From SZUA-584 sp041656035 (lineage in GTDB: Bacteria > Bacillota > Clostridia > Christensenellales > SZUA-584), in contig CAZPHS010000003.1 in the NCBI GenBank assembly GCA_964586785.1, forward strand, positions 1 to 64,000: a DNA stretch of 64,000 nt, given 5' to 3'. Both the position numbers and the translations under genes were made by a program. Positions within the stretch are counted from its first letter, which is position 1, and the number at the start of each line of letters is the position of its first letter. The notes under the pieces were generated by a model that was not told the origin of the DNA, made no database searches, and saw only the letters and a program-made list of their open reading frames with translations. Of this stretch, positions 17,497-26,088 are shown piece by piece.

Positions 17497-18450
17497 ATGA
17501 GTAAAACCCAGATAGTAAACCAATACAATAGCGTCTATATCGTAATGGTCCTACTGTGCGTTGCGGCTTTTATATACAAACCCTCGTATATGCAAGCTGA
17601 GAACATTTATGTCATGCTCAGGCAGACATCGGCACTTGGCATGCTAGCGTTGGGGCAGCTGTTTGTCATATCGGCAGGCGGCGTTGACCTATCCGTCGCG
17701 GCCACGATGCAGGGCGCTGTAACGATTTTCATGTTCAGTTCCAATACCTACGGTCCTGCAGGATTGGTTGTCGGGATCGTTTTGAGTCTGATCGCCGGAC
17801 TGATTGTCGGCCTTATAAACGGAATCATTATTGCCAAGTTTAAAGTACAGCCTTTTCTGACAACTCTTTTTACAGGCGCCATACTGGTCGGCATCAGACG
17901 CGTATTTGCAGGTGTTACACCGATGGGCGTTGCACCCCGGCAAATAATGGACATTGTCAAAGGCGAAAAGTCGGGCGCTTTTCCAAATGCTTCGTTGATT
18001 TTTCTGTTTTTCTCTGTAATTGTGTTCGTAATTTTCAAGTACACGGTTTACGGCAGAAAAATCATGTCGGTAGGAACAAATCCGACTGCGGCGTTGTTCT
18101 CGGGATATAAAATAGACCGCATTAAAATATCGACGTATTGCATAAGCGCATTGGCTGCAGTGCTTTCCTCAATCGTTATGGTCGGTTACACGGGATACGC
18201 AGACCAGGAGGCACTGGGGAAAGGCATGGAGATGGATTCGCTCGTGGCGGTCGTGCTTGGCGGCAATTATCTTGGCGGCGGCCGCGGATCGGTTGTCGGT
18301 ACGGTGGGCGGCGTGCTTGTCACAACATTAATTATCAACATTGTAATACTGTTCGGATTTGAAATACAGCATCAATATGTTGTCAAGGGCGTTATATTGC
18401 TGCTTGTTACATTTATCGCTTCACTTGTCAGAAAAAATGCACATGTTTAA
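17497..18450 (+). CDS. Ribose/nucleoside-type ABC importer, separate permease subunit
   Basis: About 317 residues and 8-10 hydrophobic segments, of the RbsC/BPD_transp_2 family. The family signatures are LGQLFVISAGGVDLSV near residue 55 and VVLGGNYLGGGRGSVVGT near the C-terminus. The ATG at 17497 has GGGAGAG just upstream; ATG 17485 is also in frame. A second permease domain is fused to the ATPase at 19649-22141, so the importer probably has a heterodimeric membrane channel. Confidence 0.9.
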   Translation: MSKTQIVNQYNSVYIVMVLLCVAAFIYKPSYMQAENIYVMLRQTSALGMLALGQLFVISAGGVDLSVAATMQGAVTIFMFSSNTYGPAGLVVGIVLSLIAGLIVGLINGIIIAKFKVQPFLTTLFTGAILVGIRRVFAGVTPMGVAPRQIMDIVKGEKSGAFPNASLIFLFFSVIVFVIFKYTVYGRKIMSVGTNPTAALFSGYKIDRIKISTYCISALAAVLSSIVMVGYTGYADQEALGKGMEMDSLVAVVLGGNYLGGGRGSVVGTVGGVLVTTLIINIVILFGFEIQHQYVVKGVILLLVTFIASLVRKNAHV

Positions 18451-18490
18451 ATTTCGGAGTAAATCCGGATTAATTAAAGGAGGTAATACA

Positions 18491-19564
18491 ATGAGACTTA
18501 AGAAAAAGACAGGCTTAATACTCGTAGTAGCTATTGCCGTTATGATGCTTTTTGCGGCTTGTGCTCCGACTGAGAGCCCGGAACCTGGGAAAAACCAGCC
18601 TGATACCGAAACTAAAGCTCCGGGGGATGGACAAAAATACAACATCGGTGTGAGCTGGCAGGGTGCAAACAACGACTGGGCAAGCATGGTGCTGTACCAT
18701 TTCAACTATGGGTTTGATGTCAAGTATGCCGACAAAGTAGAAAATGTCTACATCAATGCATGCGACATGGATGACACTAAGCAGATAGCCGACGTGGAAG
18801 ACCTTCTTGTTAAGGGTATCGACATACTGCTGATACAGCCTGTCAGCGAATCCTCGCTGGCGAATGTAATCGAAAAGGTCAAGGATAACGGTATTCCGGT
18901 TGTTGTTTTTGGAGCAAGCGCAGGTACGGATAAGTATGACACGTACATCAACCGTGACGGCTATATGACTGGCTATAAGTATACCCAATGGATGGGTGAG
19001 AGACTTGAAGGCAAGGGCAACGTCATCGTAATAATGGGATGGCCGGGCTCCGGTTACTCGAACGATGTTCTTCGCGGTGTCGAAGATGCGCTTGCAGATT
19101 ACCCCGAAATGGAGGTTCTCGGTACAGAGTACGCTTTATACACGCCCGCAACTTCCAAACAGATCGTAGAGAGTTACATGGCCAAAGGTGTAACCATCGA
19201 CGGCGTTATTGTTGACGGTGGCTTGATGAACTTCGGCGTCATAGAAGCCTTCTTAGATGCTGATATGCCGATTCCCCCGACAACGGGCGATGACAGCACC
19301 GGTTTCTTAAAGAAAGTCAGAGATCTTGGCTATACAGATTTCGTATCTCAAAGCGGCGGCGCCGAACTGGCTATTGATGCAGTGGACGCGGTATTCAGCA
19401 TACTTGCTGGAGAAGAAGTGCCTAAAGATGATGTCAGAGAGCCTATGTATGTTGAAGGCGCAGAAATTATTGCAATGATCAAAGACGAAATGCCGGACAG
19501 CTACTGGCTGGCGTGCCAGATTCCCGAAGAGGAGCTGGGAAACTACTACAGCATAGAAAAGTAA
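18491..19564 (+). CDS. Ribose-type substrate-binding lipoprotein of the ABC importer
   Basis: A 357-residue lipoprotein: signal peptide MRLKKKTGLILVV, then the lipobox LFAACAP, then a Pro/Glu-rich linker. The binding domain is of the periplasmic binding protein type I (RbsB) class (NIGVSWQGANNDW, VKGIDILLIQPVS, and the hinge NGIPVVVFG). It captures the ligand outside the membrane. ATG 18491 is preceded by AAAGGAGGT. An earlier in-frame start inside the permease gene would destroy the signal peptide and is rejected. Confidence 0.93.
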   Translation: MRLKKKTGLILVVAIAVMMLFAACAPTESPEPGKNQPDTETKAPGDGQKYNIGVSWQGANNDWASMVLYHFNYGFDVKYADKVENVYINACDMDDTKQIADVEDLLVKGIDILLIQPVSESSLANVIEKVKDNGIPVVVFGASAGTDKYDTYINRDGYMTGYKYTQWMGERLEGKGNVIVIMGWPGSGYSNDVLRGVEDALADYPEMEVLGTEYALYTPATSKQIVESYMAKGVTIDGVIVDGGLMNFGVIEAFLDADMPIPPTTGDDSTGFLKKVRDLGYTDFVSQSGGAELAIDAVDAVFSILAGEEVPKDDVREPMYVEGAEIIAMIKDEMPDSYWLACQIPEEELGNYYSIEK

Positions 19565-19591
19565 ATAAGTAAAGCATAGATTATTTACAGG

Positions 19592-19636
19592 GCGTTTAGA
19601 TGCAGAGCTGCACATCTGCAGCTCTGCATAAAACGC
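19592..19636 (+). repeat. Long intercistronic hairpin between binding-protein and ATPase genes
   Basis: Perfect 11-base arms TGCAGAGCTGC (19601-19611) and GCAGCTCTGCA (19618-19628) around a 6-base loop, extended by GCGTTT/AAACGC outside. It has no T tract. Hairpins at this place in ABC operons often stabilise the upstream binding-protein mRNA or give partial termination, raising binding protein over membrane subunits. Confidence 0.7.
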
Positions 19637-19648
19637 AAGGAGGTTTGA

Positions 19649-22141
19649 TTGACCACTATGGCCGCTTCAATATTACAAATTAAAAATGTAACAAAACACT
19701 TCTTTGGCGTTAAAGCCTTGAATGATGTTAGCTTTGACATCAACAAAGGCGAGATCGTTGGGCTGCTTGGAGCCAACGGTGCGGGGAAAAGCACGCTATT
19801 GAAGATCATAGGCGGTATTCAGTCGGCTGATTCTGGAGAAATTCTCTATGAGGGCGAGCCGCTTAATTTAAAAACGCCCCATGATGCACAGCAAAAGGGG
19901 TTGATCAGCGTTTACCAGGAACTGAATCTTTTCCTGAACATGACCGTAGCGGAAAATCTCTTTTTGGGAAGGGAATGCAAGGATGGCCTTGGTTTTGTAG
20001 ACTGGAAAAAAACAAATAAGGAAGCAGAATTCATACTGAAGGGTATGGGTCTGAATATCGATCCGTGCACAGTTGTTAGCAATCTGAGTGTTGCACGTCA
20101 GCATTTGATAGAAATCGCAAGAGCGATCAATGAAAAACCGAAAGTACTTCTTCTGGACGAGCCCACGGCGGCATTGTCGGAAGATCAGATAGAATGGTTG
20201 TTTAAGCAGGTGCGCGGCTTGGTTGAGGCCGGAACGACAGTGATTTATGTTTCGCACCGTTTGGACGAAGTGTCCGAGTTTTGCAGCCGTTGCGTGATAC
20301 TGCGTGACGGACGCTTGACGGCCATATTAGACGACGAATTTGATAAATGCAATATAGTCAAGAACATGATCGGCTATGATGTCGTTTTGGAGAAAAAAGC
20401 CGCAGCAAAAGAATGTAAAGACGTGGTTTTTGAATGCGAAGGCCTGAGCGTAAAGGGCAAGCTTGATGATGTCAGCTTTAAAGTCGGACGCGAAGAGATT
20501 TTGGGTATCGCCGGTTTGGTGGGGGCAGGGCGCACAGATCTGCTGCGTGCGATATACGGTGTCGACAAGGCGGATAGCGGAATCCTTAAACTAAACGGTA
20601 AGCCGCTCAATATAAATCATACAAGCGACGCGATAAAAAATAAAATAGTGCTGATCAGCGAAGACAGAAAGCTGGAAGGCTTGTTTCTTGCCGAACCCGT
20701 AAAACTCAATCTCGCTGCCAATACATTAAAAGACAGAGCAACCGTGGGATTTATAAAAAGCAAAGAAGAAACAAAAGCGGCAAAGGAGATAAGCGGGAAA
20801 GTCAGCCTTGATAAAGGACGCCTTAGAAGCCCTGTGCGGATGCTTTCGGGCGGCAACCAGCAAAAGGTGGTTATCGGCAAGGCGCTGCTTACAGGCGCGG
20901 ATCTTCTGTTGATGGACGAGCCGTCTCGCGGCGTAGACGTTGGCGCACGTGAAGAGATATACAAGATTATCAACAGTCTTTCAGAAGAGGGCAAAGGCAT
21001 TATACTCGTATCTTCCGACTGGGAGGAGCTTTTGGCGCTGTCGGACAGGGTAATCGTAATGTCCGAAGGAAGGCTCACTCAAGAGCTTTCGGGCGATGCC
21101 ATCACTGAAGAGAACATCATGCACGCTTCAACAATAGCCAATCTGAATAAGGCTGAAAAAGCGGTAAAGAATGGGAGCCCCATAAAGCGTATGACGTCTA
21201 AGATGCTAGGCAAAAACTCGGCTGTTTTGGCGCTTATGCTGGCGGTGCTGATCATCATAGGCATGAGTACATCACCGACGTTTTTAAGCATCAACAATGT
21301 TAAAAATCTTTTTTGGCAGTCTTTTACCTTTATACTGTTGACGCTCGGACAGCTGACGGTGATCATATCAGGCGGTATAGACCTGGCAAACGGCGCGATA
21401 TTGACTGTATCAGGCGTTACAGGCTTAACGATCATGAATTCAGGGCCGAATATGTTTTGGCCGGGTCTGTTTGCTATGCTGGCCGTCGGGATTGTTGTCG
21501 GTCTGATAAACGGGCTGCTGGTAGTAAAGGCACGTATGGACGCTTTTATTGCAACGCTGGGTATCAGCATTGCTTTGCAGGGTGCGGCGCTTATCATCAC
21601 ACCGAAACCCATATTTCCTGTGCCGGATGTACTTAAATACATATCCAATAAAGAGTGGCTTGGGCTGCCAATCATACTGTTTATCGGTATTTTGATTGTC
21701 GCAATATTCGCGGTGCTGCTAAAATACCGCCCAATGGGCAGGCGGCTGTATGCCATAGGAGAAAACCAGAGAAATGCGCATTGGCTGGGCTTGCCGGTTC
21801 AATCAACGCAAGTCTGTGCTTATATGGTCAGTGCGCTGTTGGCGGCGGTGGCATCGATCTATATGCTCGGAAGAAGAGGTGCTGCAGAATCGGCTGTTAA
21901 TTCGGGCATGATGCTTGACTCAATCGCTTTTTCACTGATTGGCGGCGCAACGCTGGCGGGAGGAAAGGGCAGTGTAGCGGGTTCACTGCTTGGCGTATTT
22001 TCCATCGCGATACTGATGAACATATTAAACCAGATTGGTGTGGGCATGTACTTCCAGCAGATCATACGCGGTGTGCTGCTTATGGGCATTATCATTTCGT
22101 ATGAACGGCGGATTTCGAAACGAAAAGAAATAACAGTTTAA
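19649..22141 (+). CDS. Ribose-type ABC transporter, fused duplicated ATPase and permease
   Basis: An 830-residue single chain. Residues about 8-245: first nucleotide-binding domain (Walker A GANGAGKS, signature LSVARQ, Walker B LLLDEPTAAL). Residues about 255-495: second domain with the degenerate Walker A VGAGRTD usual in RbsA, but a full LSGGNQQ and LLMDEPSRG. Residues about 515-830: an RbsC-like permease (LGQLTVIISGGIDLANG, SLIGGATLAGGKGS). RbsA and RbsC are normally separate proteins. There is no stop or frameshift at the joint. The start is TTG 19649 (AAGGAGGT ends at 19644) or ATG 19658. Confidence 0.92.
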   Translation: MTTMAASILQIKNVTKHFFGVKALNDVSFDINKGEIVGLLGANGAGKSTLLKIIGGIQSADSGEILYEGEPLNLKTPHDAQQKGLISVYQELNLFLNMTVAENLFLGRECKDGLGFVDWKKTNKEAEFILKGMGLNIDPCTVVSNLSVARQHLIEIARAINEKPKVLLLDEPTAALSEDQIEWLFKQVRGLVEAGTTVIYVSHRLDEVSEFCSRCVILRDGRLTAILDDEFDKCNIVKNMIGYDVVLEKKAAAKECKDVVFECEGLSVKGKLDDVSFKVGREEILGIAGLVGAGRTDLLRAIYGVDKADSGILKLNGKPLNINHTSDAIKNKIVLISEDRKLEGLFLAEPVKLNLAANTLKDRATVGFIKSKEETKAAKEISGKVSLDKGRLRSPVRMLSGGNQQKVVIGKALLTGADLLLMDEPSRGVDVGAREEIYKIINSLSEEGKGIILVSSDWEELLALSDRVIVMSEGRLTQELSGDAITEENIMHASTIANLNKAEKAVKNGSPIKRMTSKMLGKNSAVLALMLAVLIIIGMSTSPTFLSINNVKNLFWQSFTFILLTLGQLTVIISGGIDLANGAILTVSGVTGLTIMNSGPNMFWPGLFAMLAVGIVVGLINGLLVVKARMDAFIATLGISIALQGAALIITPKPIFPVPDVLKYISNKEWLGLPIILFIGILIVAIFAVLLKYRPMGRRLYAIGENQRNAHWLGLPVQSTQVCAYMVSALLAAVASIYMLGRRGAAESAVNSGMMLDSIAFSLIGGATLAGGKGSVAGSLLGVFSIAILMNILNQIGVGMYFQQIIRGVLLMGIIISYERRISKRKEITV

Positions 22142-22175
22142 GGTTCGTTATATAACGAAAGAAGGAGGTGCTGTC

Positions 22176-22706
22176 ATGTTTAATGACGGAAGATCAAAAA
22201 AAGTTGTTGTTGTTGTACACTGCGTTTTGAATCACAATGCCAGAATGGATCCTTACGCAAGGCATAAAGGTGCCGTGACCGAAATCGTCGATTATTTGAT
22301 GGAGAAAGATTACGGCATACTGCAGATACCATGCCCTGAGTTTTTATACATGGGTCTTCTGCGCGAAAAAAGAACAAAAGAGCTTCCAGAAGTGTGGCAT
22401 GTATTGGGAACGCCGGAAGGTCGCGCGAAGTGCAGGGAAATTGCGCTGCAAACGGCTATGCAAATCAAACAGTACAGGGAAAATGGTTTTTATGTGGCCG
22501 CCGTTATCGGAAAAAATCAAAGCCCCTCATGCGGCGTTGAGGAAACCACGATCGGCGATGAAGTGTTGGAAGGGCCGGGAATCTTCATACAAGAGCTAAG
22601 AAAAGTATTTGAGGAGCAGGGCATTGAGATCCCCATCGTTGCCTGTCCTCAGGGAGAAAACGAATCCGTGGGGATACTCGATTGGCTTAAGGAAAATGTA
22701 AAATAA
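22176..22706 (+). CDS. TudS-related putative desulfidase (DUF523 clan)
   Basis: A 176-residue protein of the family around TudS, the 4Fe-4S 2-thiouracil desulfidase. The three cysteines that bind the cluster in TudS have matching counterparts: Cys16 (HCVLNHNAR), Cys53 (QIPCPEF) and Cys119 (SPSCGVEE), with similar spacing. GENES appears near the C-terminus (CPQGENESVG). It would remove sulfur from a thiolated substrate, but the assignment is by family and not by proven activity. AAGGAGGTG precedes ATG 22176. It follows the importer genes in unit B. Confidence 0.75.
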   Translation: MFNDGRSKKVVVVVHCVLNHNARMDPYARHKGAVTEIVDYLMEKDYGILQIPCPEFLYMGLLREKRTKELPEVWHVLGTPEGRAKCREIALQTAMQIKQYRENGFYVAAVIGKNQSPSCGVEETTIGDEVLEGPGIFIQELRKVFEEQGIEIPIVACPQGENESVGILDWLKENVK

Positions 22707-22798
22707 CCATAAGCGGAATTGAGCAGCAATAAGGCTTTCGCTGCACCTTGCTTTGGGCAATAGGTATCAAGCAAATATACAATTAGAGGTATTGACAA

Positions 22799-23566
22799 AT
22801 GAGAAAATTACTAGAAAAGACAGCGGACAGATTAATTGTTAAGGCATTTGAAACTCGCGAAGAGATGGGTCGTGAGGCGGCAGAAGACGCAGCGCAAAGA
22901 ATCAATGCGATTATTGAGAAAAAGGGCTTTGTTAATGCTGTTTTTGCGGCTGCGCCATCGCAAAACGAGTTTCTTGCGTGTTTACTTGAGCAGGATATTG
23001 ACTGGAGTAAGGTGCAGGCTTTTCATATGGATGAATATGTCGGACTGGACAAAGACGCGCCGCAGGGCTTCGGTAATTTTTTAAGAGACGCTATTTTCGG
23101 CAAAGTCCCGTTCGCGAAAGTTAACTACCTGAACGGACAGGCGGCAGATATCAGCCGGGAATGTGAACGCTATTCGAAACTGCTTGAAGAGAATCCTGTG
23201 GACATCATATTTTTGGGTATAGGTGAAAACGGGCATCTCGCATTCAACGACCCGGCCGTTGCAGATTTTGATGACCGCCGTAAGGTTAAGGCGGTACAGC
23301 TGGATATCGTCTGCAGAAACCAGCAGGTGAACGACGGTTGTTTTGAAAAGCTGGAGGACGTGCCTAAATCGGCACTGACGCTGACGATGTCTATGATCAT
23401 GAGCGTTCCAGAAGCGGTTGTCATCGTTCCCGGCGCTCAGAAAAAGTATGCGGTTAAAAGAACAACCCACGGTGATATCACGACACAGTGCCCGGCAAGC
23501 ATACTTAAGCAGCACCAAAGTGCGGTTTTATATCTTGATAAAGAAAGTGCGCAGGATTTGCTGTAA
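22799..23566 (+). CDS. NagB-like glucosamine-6-phosphate deaminase/isomerase family protein
   Basis: 255 residues of the NagB/6-phosphogluconolactonase fold. FHMDEYVGL corresponds to the NagB active-site Asp region, and GIGENGHLAFNDP to the catalytic GxDGHxAFNEP loop, here with Asn for the usual Asp. The C-terminal half (CRNQQVNDGCF, CPASILKQH) matches the divergent subfamily often annotated as sugar-phosphate isomerase. A deaminating or isomerising role on an amino-sugar phosphate is inferred; true NagB activity is uncertain. AGAGGT lies before ATG 22799. Confidence 0.78.
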   Translation: MRKLLEKTADRLIVKAFETREEMGREAAEDAAQRINAIIEKKGFVNAVFAAAPSQNEFLACLLEQDIDWSKVQAFHMDEYVGLDKDAPQGFGNFLRDAIFGKVPFAKVNYLNGQAADISRECERYSKLLEENPVDIIFLGIGENGHLAFNDPAVADFDDRRKVKAVQLDIVCRNQQVNDGCFEKLEDVPKSALTLTMSMIMSVPEAVVIVPGAQKKYAVKRTTHGDITTQCPASILKQHQSAVLYLDKESAQDLL

Positions 23567-23582
23567 AGAAGGGATAAAGAAC

Positions 23583-24329
23583 ATGTTGTCTTATGACATG
23601 ACCATAGAAGATATTGAAAAACTCAATCCGGATACGGCAGTGCTTGCGTTTGCATCTATTGAGCAGCATGGCGCGCATTTGCCGGTGTCCACAGATTATA
23701 TAACGACGGAAGCTTTTGCACGCGGTGTTGCCGAGCAGCTCGGGGCTTTTTTGATACCGACTTTTCCGATAAGCAATTGCCGCGAGCACATGGGCAAAAA
23801 GGGAAGCGTCTGGATGAAGCCAGATACATTTTACAATATGGTGATCGATATCTGCCATTCGCTCAAGGAGCAGGGGTTTAAAAAGGCCGTCATCATTCGA
23901 GGGCACGGCGGCATATTTGTTTTGTCTCCGACGATACGAGAATTAAATGCTACGCTGAATTCTGATTTTATGGTGTGCTGTGTTGAGTATTATGATTATG
24001 TCGATGCATACAGAAAAGCAGGCATTATTGAAAGCGATGTATGCCTGCATGCGGACGAGCTGGAGACTTCTGTCGTTATGCATTTGCGCGGCGATCTGGT
24101 TAAAAATGATCAGATAAGCGACTTTGTTCCTGATGCACCAAGGACTTATTTAAACTATGGCAGCATTTTCTGCGCAAGTCCAAAAGGTGTCTGGGGCAGG
24201 CCTTCATATGCATCCGCAGAAAAGGGAGAAAAGGTGCTCAAAATGGGAATCGAGCTGATGGCCGCGGAGGCAAAACGAGCGTTTGATTACATGCAGAATA
24301 AAAACACAATCGGTTATAGTGATTTTTAA
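23583..24329 (+). CDS. Creatininase-family amidohydrolase
   Basis: A 248-residue protein with the creatininase metal-site motifs: Glu and His in SIEQHGAHLPVSTDY (with Asp), RGHGGI in the middle, and Glu in HADELETSVVM. Members hydrolyse cyclic or linear amides (creatinine, formamides, 3-dehydro-scyllo-inosose). ATG 23583 has AGAAGGGA upstream; an earlier frame inside the NagB-like gene is rejected. It is the last gene of unit B and the second C-N hydrolase in it. Confidence 0.85.
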   Translation: MLSYDMTIEDIEKLNPDTAVLAFASIEQHGAHLPVSTDYITTEAFARGVAEQLGAFLIPTFPISNCREHMGKKGSVWMKPDTFYNMVIDICHSLKEQGFKKAVIIRGHGGIFVLSPTIRELNATLNSDFMVCCVEYYDYVDAYRKAGIIESDVCLHADELETSVVMHLRGDLVKNDQISDFVPDAPRTYLNYGSIFCASPKGVWGRPSYASAEKGEKVLKMGIELMAAEAKRAFDYMQNKNTIGYSDF

Positions 24330-24350
24330 CATTAAAATTTTTTAAGAGAA

Positions 24351-24368
24351 AGTAACCAAACGGTTACT
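24351..24368. promoter_or_regulatory. TetR-type palindromic operator
   Basis: AGTAACC-AAAC-GGTTACT, a perfect 7-base inverted repeat with a 4-base spacer, lying 15 bases before the start of the tetR gene. Size and symmetry fit a TetR-family autoregulatory operator. Confidence 0.72.
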
Positions 24369-24383
24369 GAATCGGGGAAGGCT

Positions 24384-25028
24384 TTGAAGAGGGTTAAAGA
24401 CAGCAGAAAATCAAAAGAAGATATATTGAATGCCGCAGAGATGCTGTTTAGCCAAAAAGGTTTATATGGTACGCGCGTTGATGACATCGCGGTGATGGCA
24501 AAAATCAATAAGCGCATGATCTATGAATATTTCGGTTCTAAAGTGGATTTGTATAAAGAGGTGCTGACAAAGGTATACAGCAAGATCGGCAACACAGGAA
24601 AGGCTGTAATCCGGCAGGACATGGTGTATACGCAGGCAGTAAAAAATGCAGCCGCATTTTATTTTAACTACTTAAATGCGCACCCGACATATGTAAATCT
24701 TTTGCTGTGGGAGAATCTGAACCAAGGGGAATACATCTCTAAGGTTCAGATAAAAGAGCTCAATCAGCCGGTGCTTGAGGACCTGCAAAAGATTATAGAA
24801 CGTGACCAGAAAAACGGTACCATCAGAAGCGATTTTGAGTCTAAATTTATTATCACGGCGCTGCTGACAAGCACGTTTGCGTATTTTTCAAACAGGTATA
24901 CGCTCTCAAAGCTGCTGCAGTATGATTTTAAATCGATACAAAGCATACAGAAAAGGGCGGAAGACTTAGCCGAGATGATGATTGCATATATACAGAAAAC
25001 TAAGGAGGAAGAAGATGAAAAAAATTAA
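24384..25028 (+). CDS. TetR/AcrR-family transcriptional regulator
   Basis: A 214-residue regulator. The N-terminal helix-turn-helix reads KEDILNAAEMLFSQKG, then GTRVDDIAVMAKINKRMIYEYFGSK, the standard TetR DNA-binding block. The rest is an all-helical ligand domain. The start is TTG 24384; the ribosome site is weak or very close (GGGGAAGG at 24374-24381), implying low expression, as usual for an autorepressor. Its 3' end overlaps the next gene by 14 bases, so unit C is probably a single transcript headed by its own regulator. Confidence 0.9.
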   Translation: MKRVKDSRKSKEDILNAAEMLFSQKGLYGTRVDDIAVMAKINKRMIYEYFGSKVDLYKEVLTKVYSKIGNTGKAVIRQDMVYTQAVKNAAAFYFNYLNAHPTYVNLLLWENLNQGEYISKVQIKELNQPVLEDLQKIIERDQKNGTIRSDFESKFIITALLTSTFAYFSNRYTLSKLLQYDFKSIQSIQKRAEDLAEMMIAYIQKTKEEEDEKN

Positions 25029-26085
25029 AGTGCTGCTCTTGGGTGCGGCATTCAGCGCGGACCTGCATGTTGATGCATATGCCAGAATCAAAGACAAAGC
25101 GCAGATTGTCGCGATAGCCGATAAAGATGCAGCGCGTATTGAAGCGCTCGCAAAGCGTTACGGTATTGAAGGATATCAGGCTTTTGACAGCTATGAAGAA
25201 GCAATAGAGAAGGTGGACTGCGATTTGGTCGATATTTGTCTTCCCAACTTTTTGCACCATGACCCGGTGATCCGTGCGTTGAACAAAGGACGGGATATTA
25301 TAAGCGAAAAACCGCTGGCGACTTCGGTAAAGCACGGTGAAGAAATGATCACTTTGGCCGAGCAAAAAGGCAGGCATATCTATTACGCGGAAGACTGGCT
25401 GTTTTCTCCGGCCATTTGCAAAGCACTGGATATGATCAAACAGGGGGGTATCGGAAAACCGGTGTTTATCCGCGCGCGCGAATGCCACTGCGGCTCGCAC
25501 AGTCCTTTTGCTCAGAAATTAAAATACTGCGGCGGCGGCAGCATGATCCACTTAGGCATTCATCCGATCGGACTTATGCTGGCGCTTAAGGATAACAATT
25601 GGACCGAGCTTAGCGCCATGACATCGGGCGGTATGGACGGCAATTTGATACATAAACAGATGGAAGGCGAAGATTGGGCGGTGGTCACAATGAAATTCAG
25701 CGACGGTACAGCGGGGCTCTTAGAAGGCAATTATGTGACCACAGGCGGCATGGAAGACATCATTGATATATACGGCACACAAGGGTGCCTGCATCTTGAT
25801 CTGACATTTACCAGCGCCATAAAGTGCTACAGCATACCCGGCGTGGATTATACGGTGGAAAAGGCGGAGATTACGACAGGATGGTCGCGCCCCGCCGTCG
25901 ATGAGAAATTCAACCTCGGATATGTCAAAGAAATCGAGTATTTTGTCGATTGCTGCAGAGAGGACAAAGAAGCAGGTGTTGGAATGCGCGGTATCGACGG
26001 GCTTGAGGCGTTGCGCGTTATCGACCTTATCTATAAGTCGGCCAAAGAAGGCAGAACGATGAAAAACGAAAGACTGAAGGTGTAG
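25015..26085 (+). CDS. Gfo/Idh/MocA-family NAD(P)-dependent oxidoreductase
   Basis: A 356-residue sugar-dehydrogenase-like protein: Rossmann N-terminus VLLLGAAFSADLHVDAY (a loosened GxGxxG), the EKP motif (IISEKPLATS) and the C-terminal alpha/beta domain GGGSMIHLGIHPIG with the usual catalytic His. Typical substrates are sugars, inositols or their N-acetyl derivatives. ATG 25015 is supported by AAGGAGGA at 25003-25010 and overlaps the tetR stop. Confidence 0.88.
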   Translation: MKKIKVLLLGAAFSADLHVDAYARIKDKAQIVAIADKDAARIEALAKRYGIEGYQAFDSYEEAIEKVDCDLVDICLPNFLHHDPVIRALNKGRDIISEKPLATSVKHGEEMITLAEQKGRHIYYAEDWLFSPAICKALDMIKQGGIGKPVFIRARECHCGSHSPFAQKLKYCGGGSMIHLGIHPIGLMLALKDNNWTELSAMTSGGMDGNLIHKQMEGEDWAVVTMKFSDGTAGLLEGNYVTTGGMEDIIDIYGTQGCLHLDLTFTSAIKCYSIPGVDYTVEKAEITTGWSRPAVDEKFNLGYVKEIEYFVDCCREDKEAGVGMRGIDGLEALRVIDLIYKSAKEGRTMKNERLKV

Positions 26086-26088
26086 CAG

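Noticed and set aside
22799..23566. Calling the gene nagB outright
   Set aside because: The catalytic loop has Asn where NagB has Asp and the C-terminal half follows a divergent subfamily; only the family is claimed.
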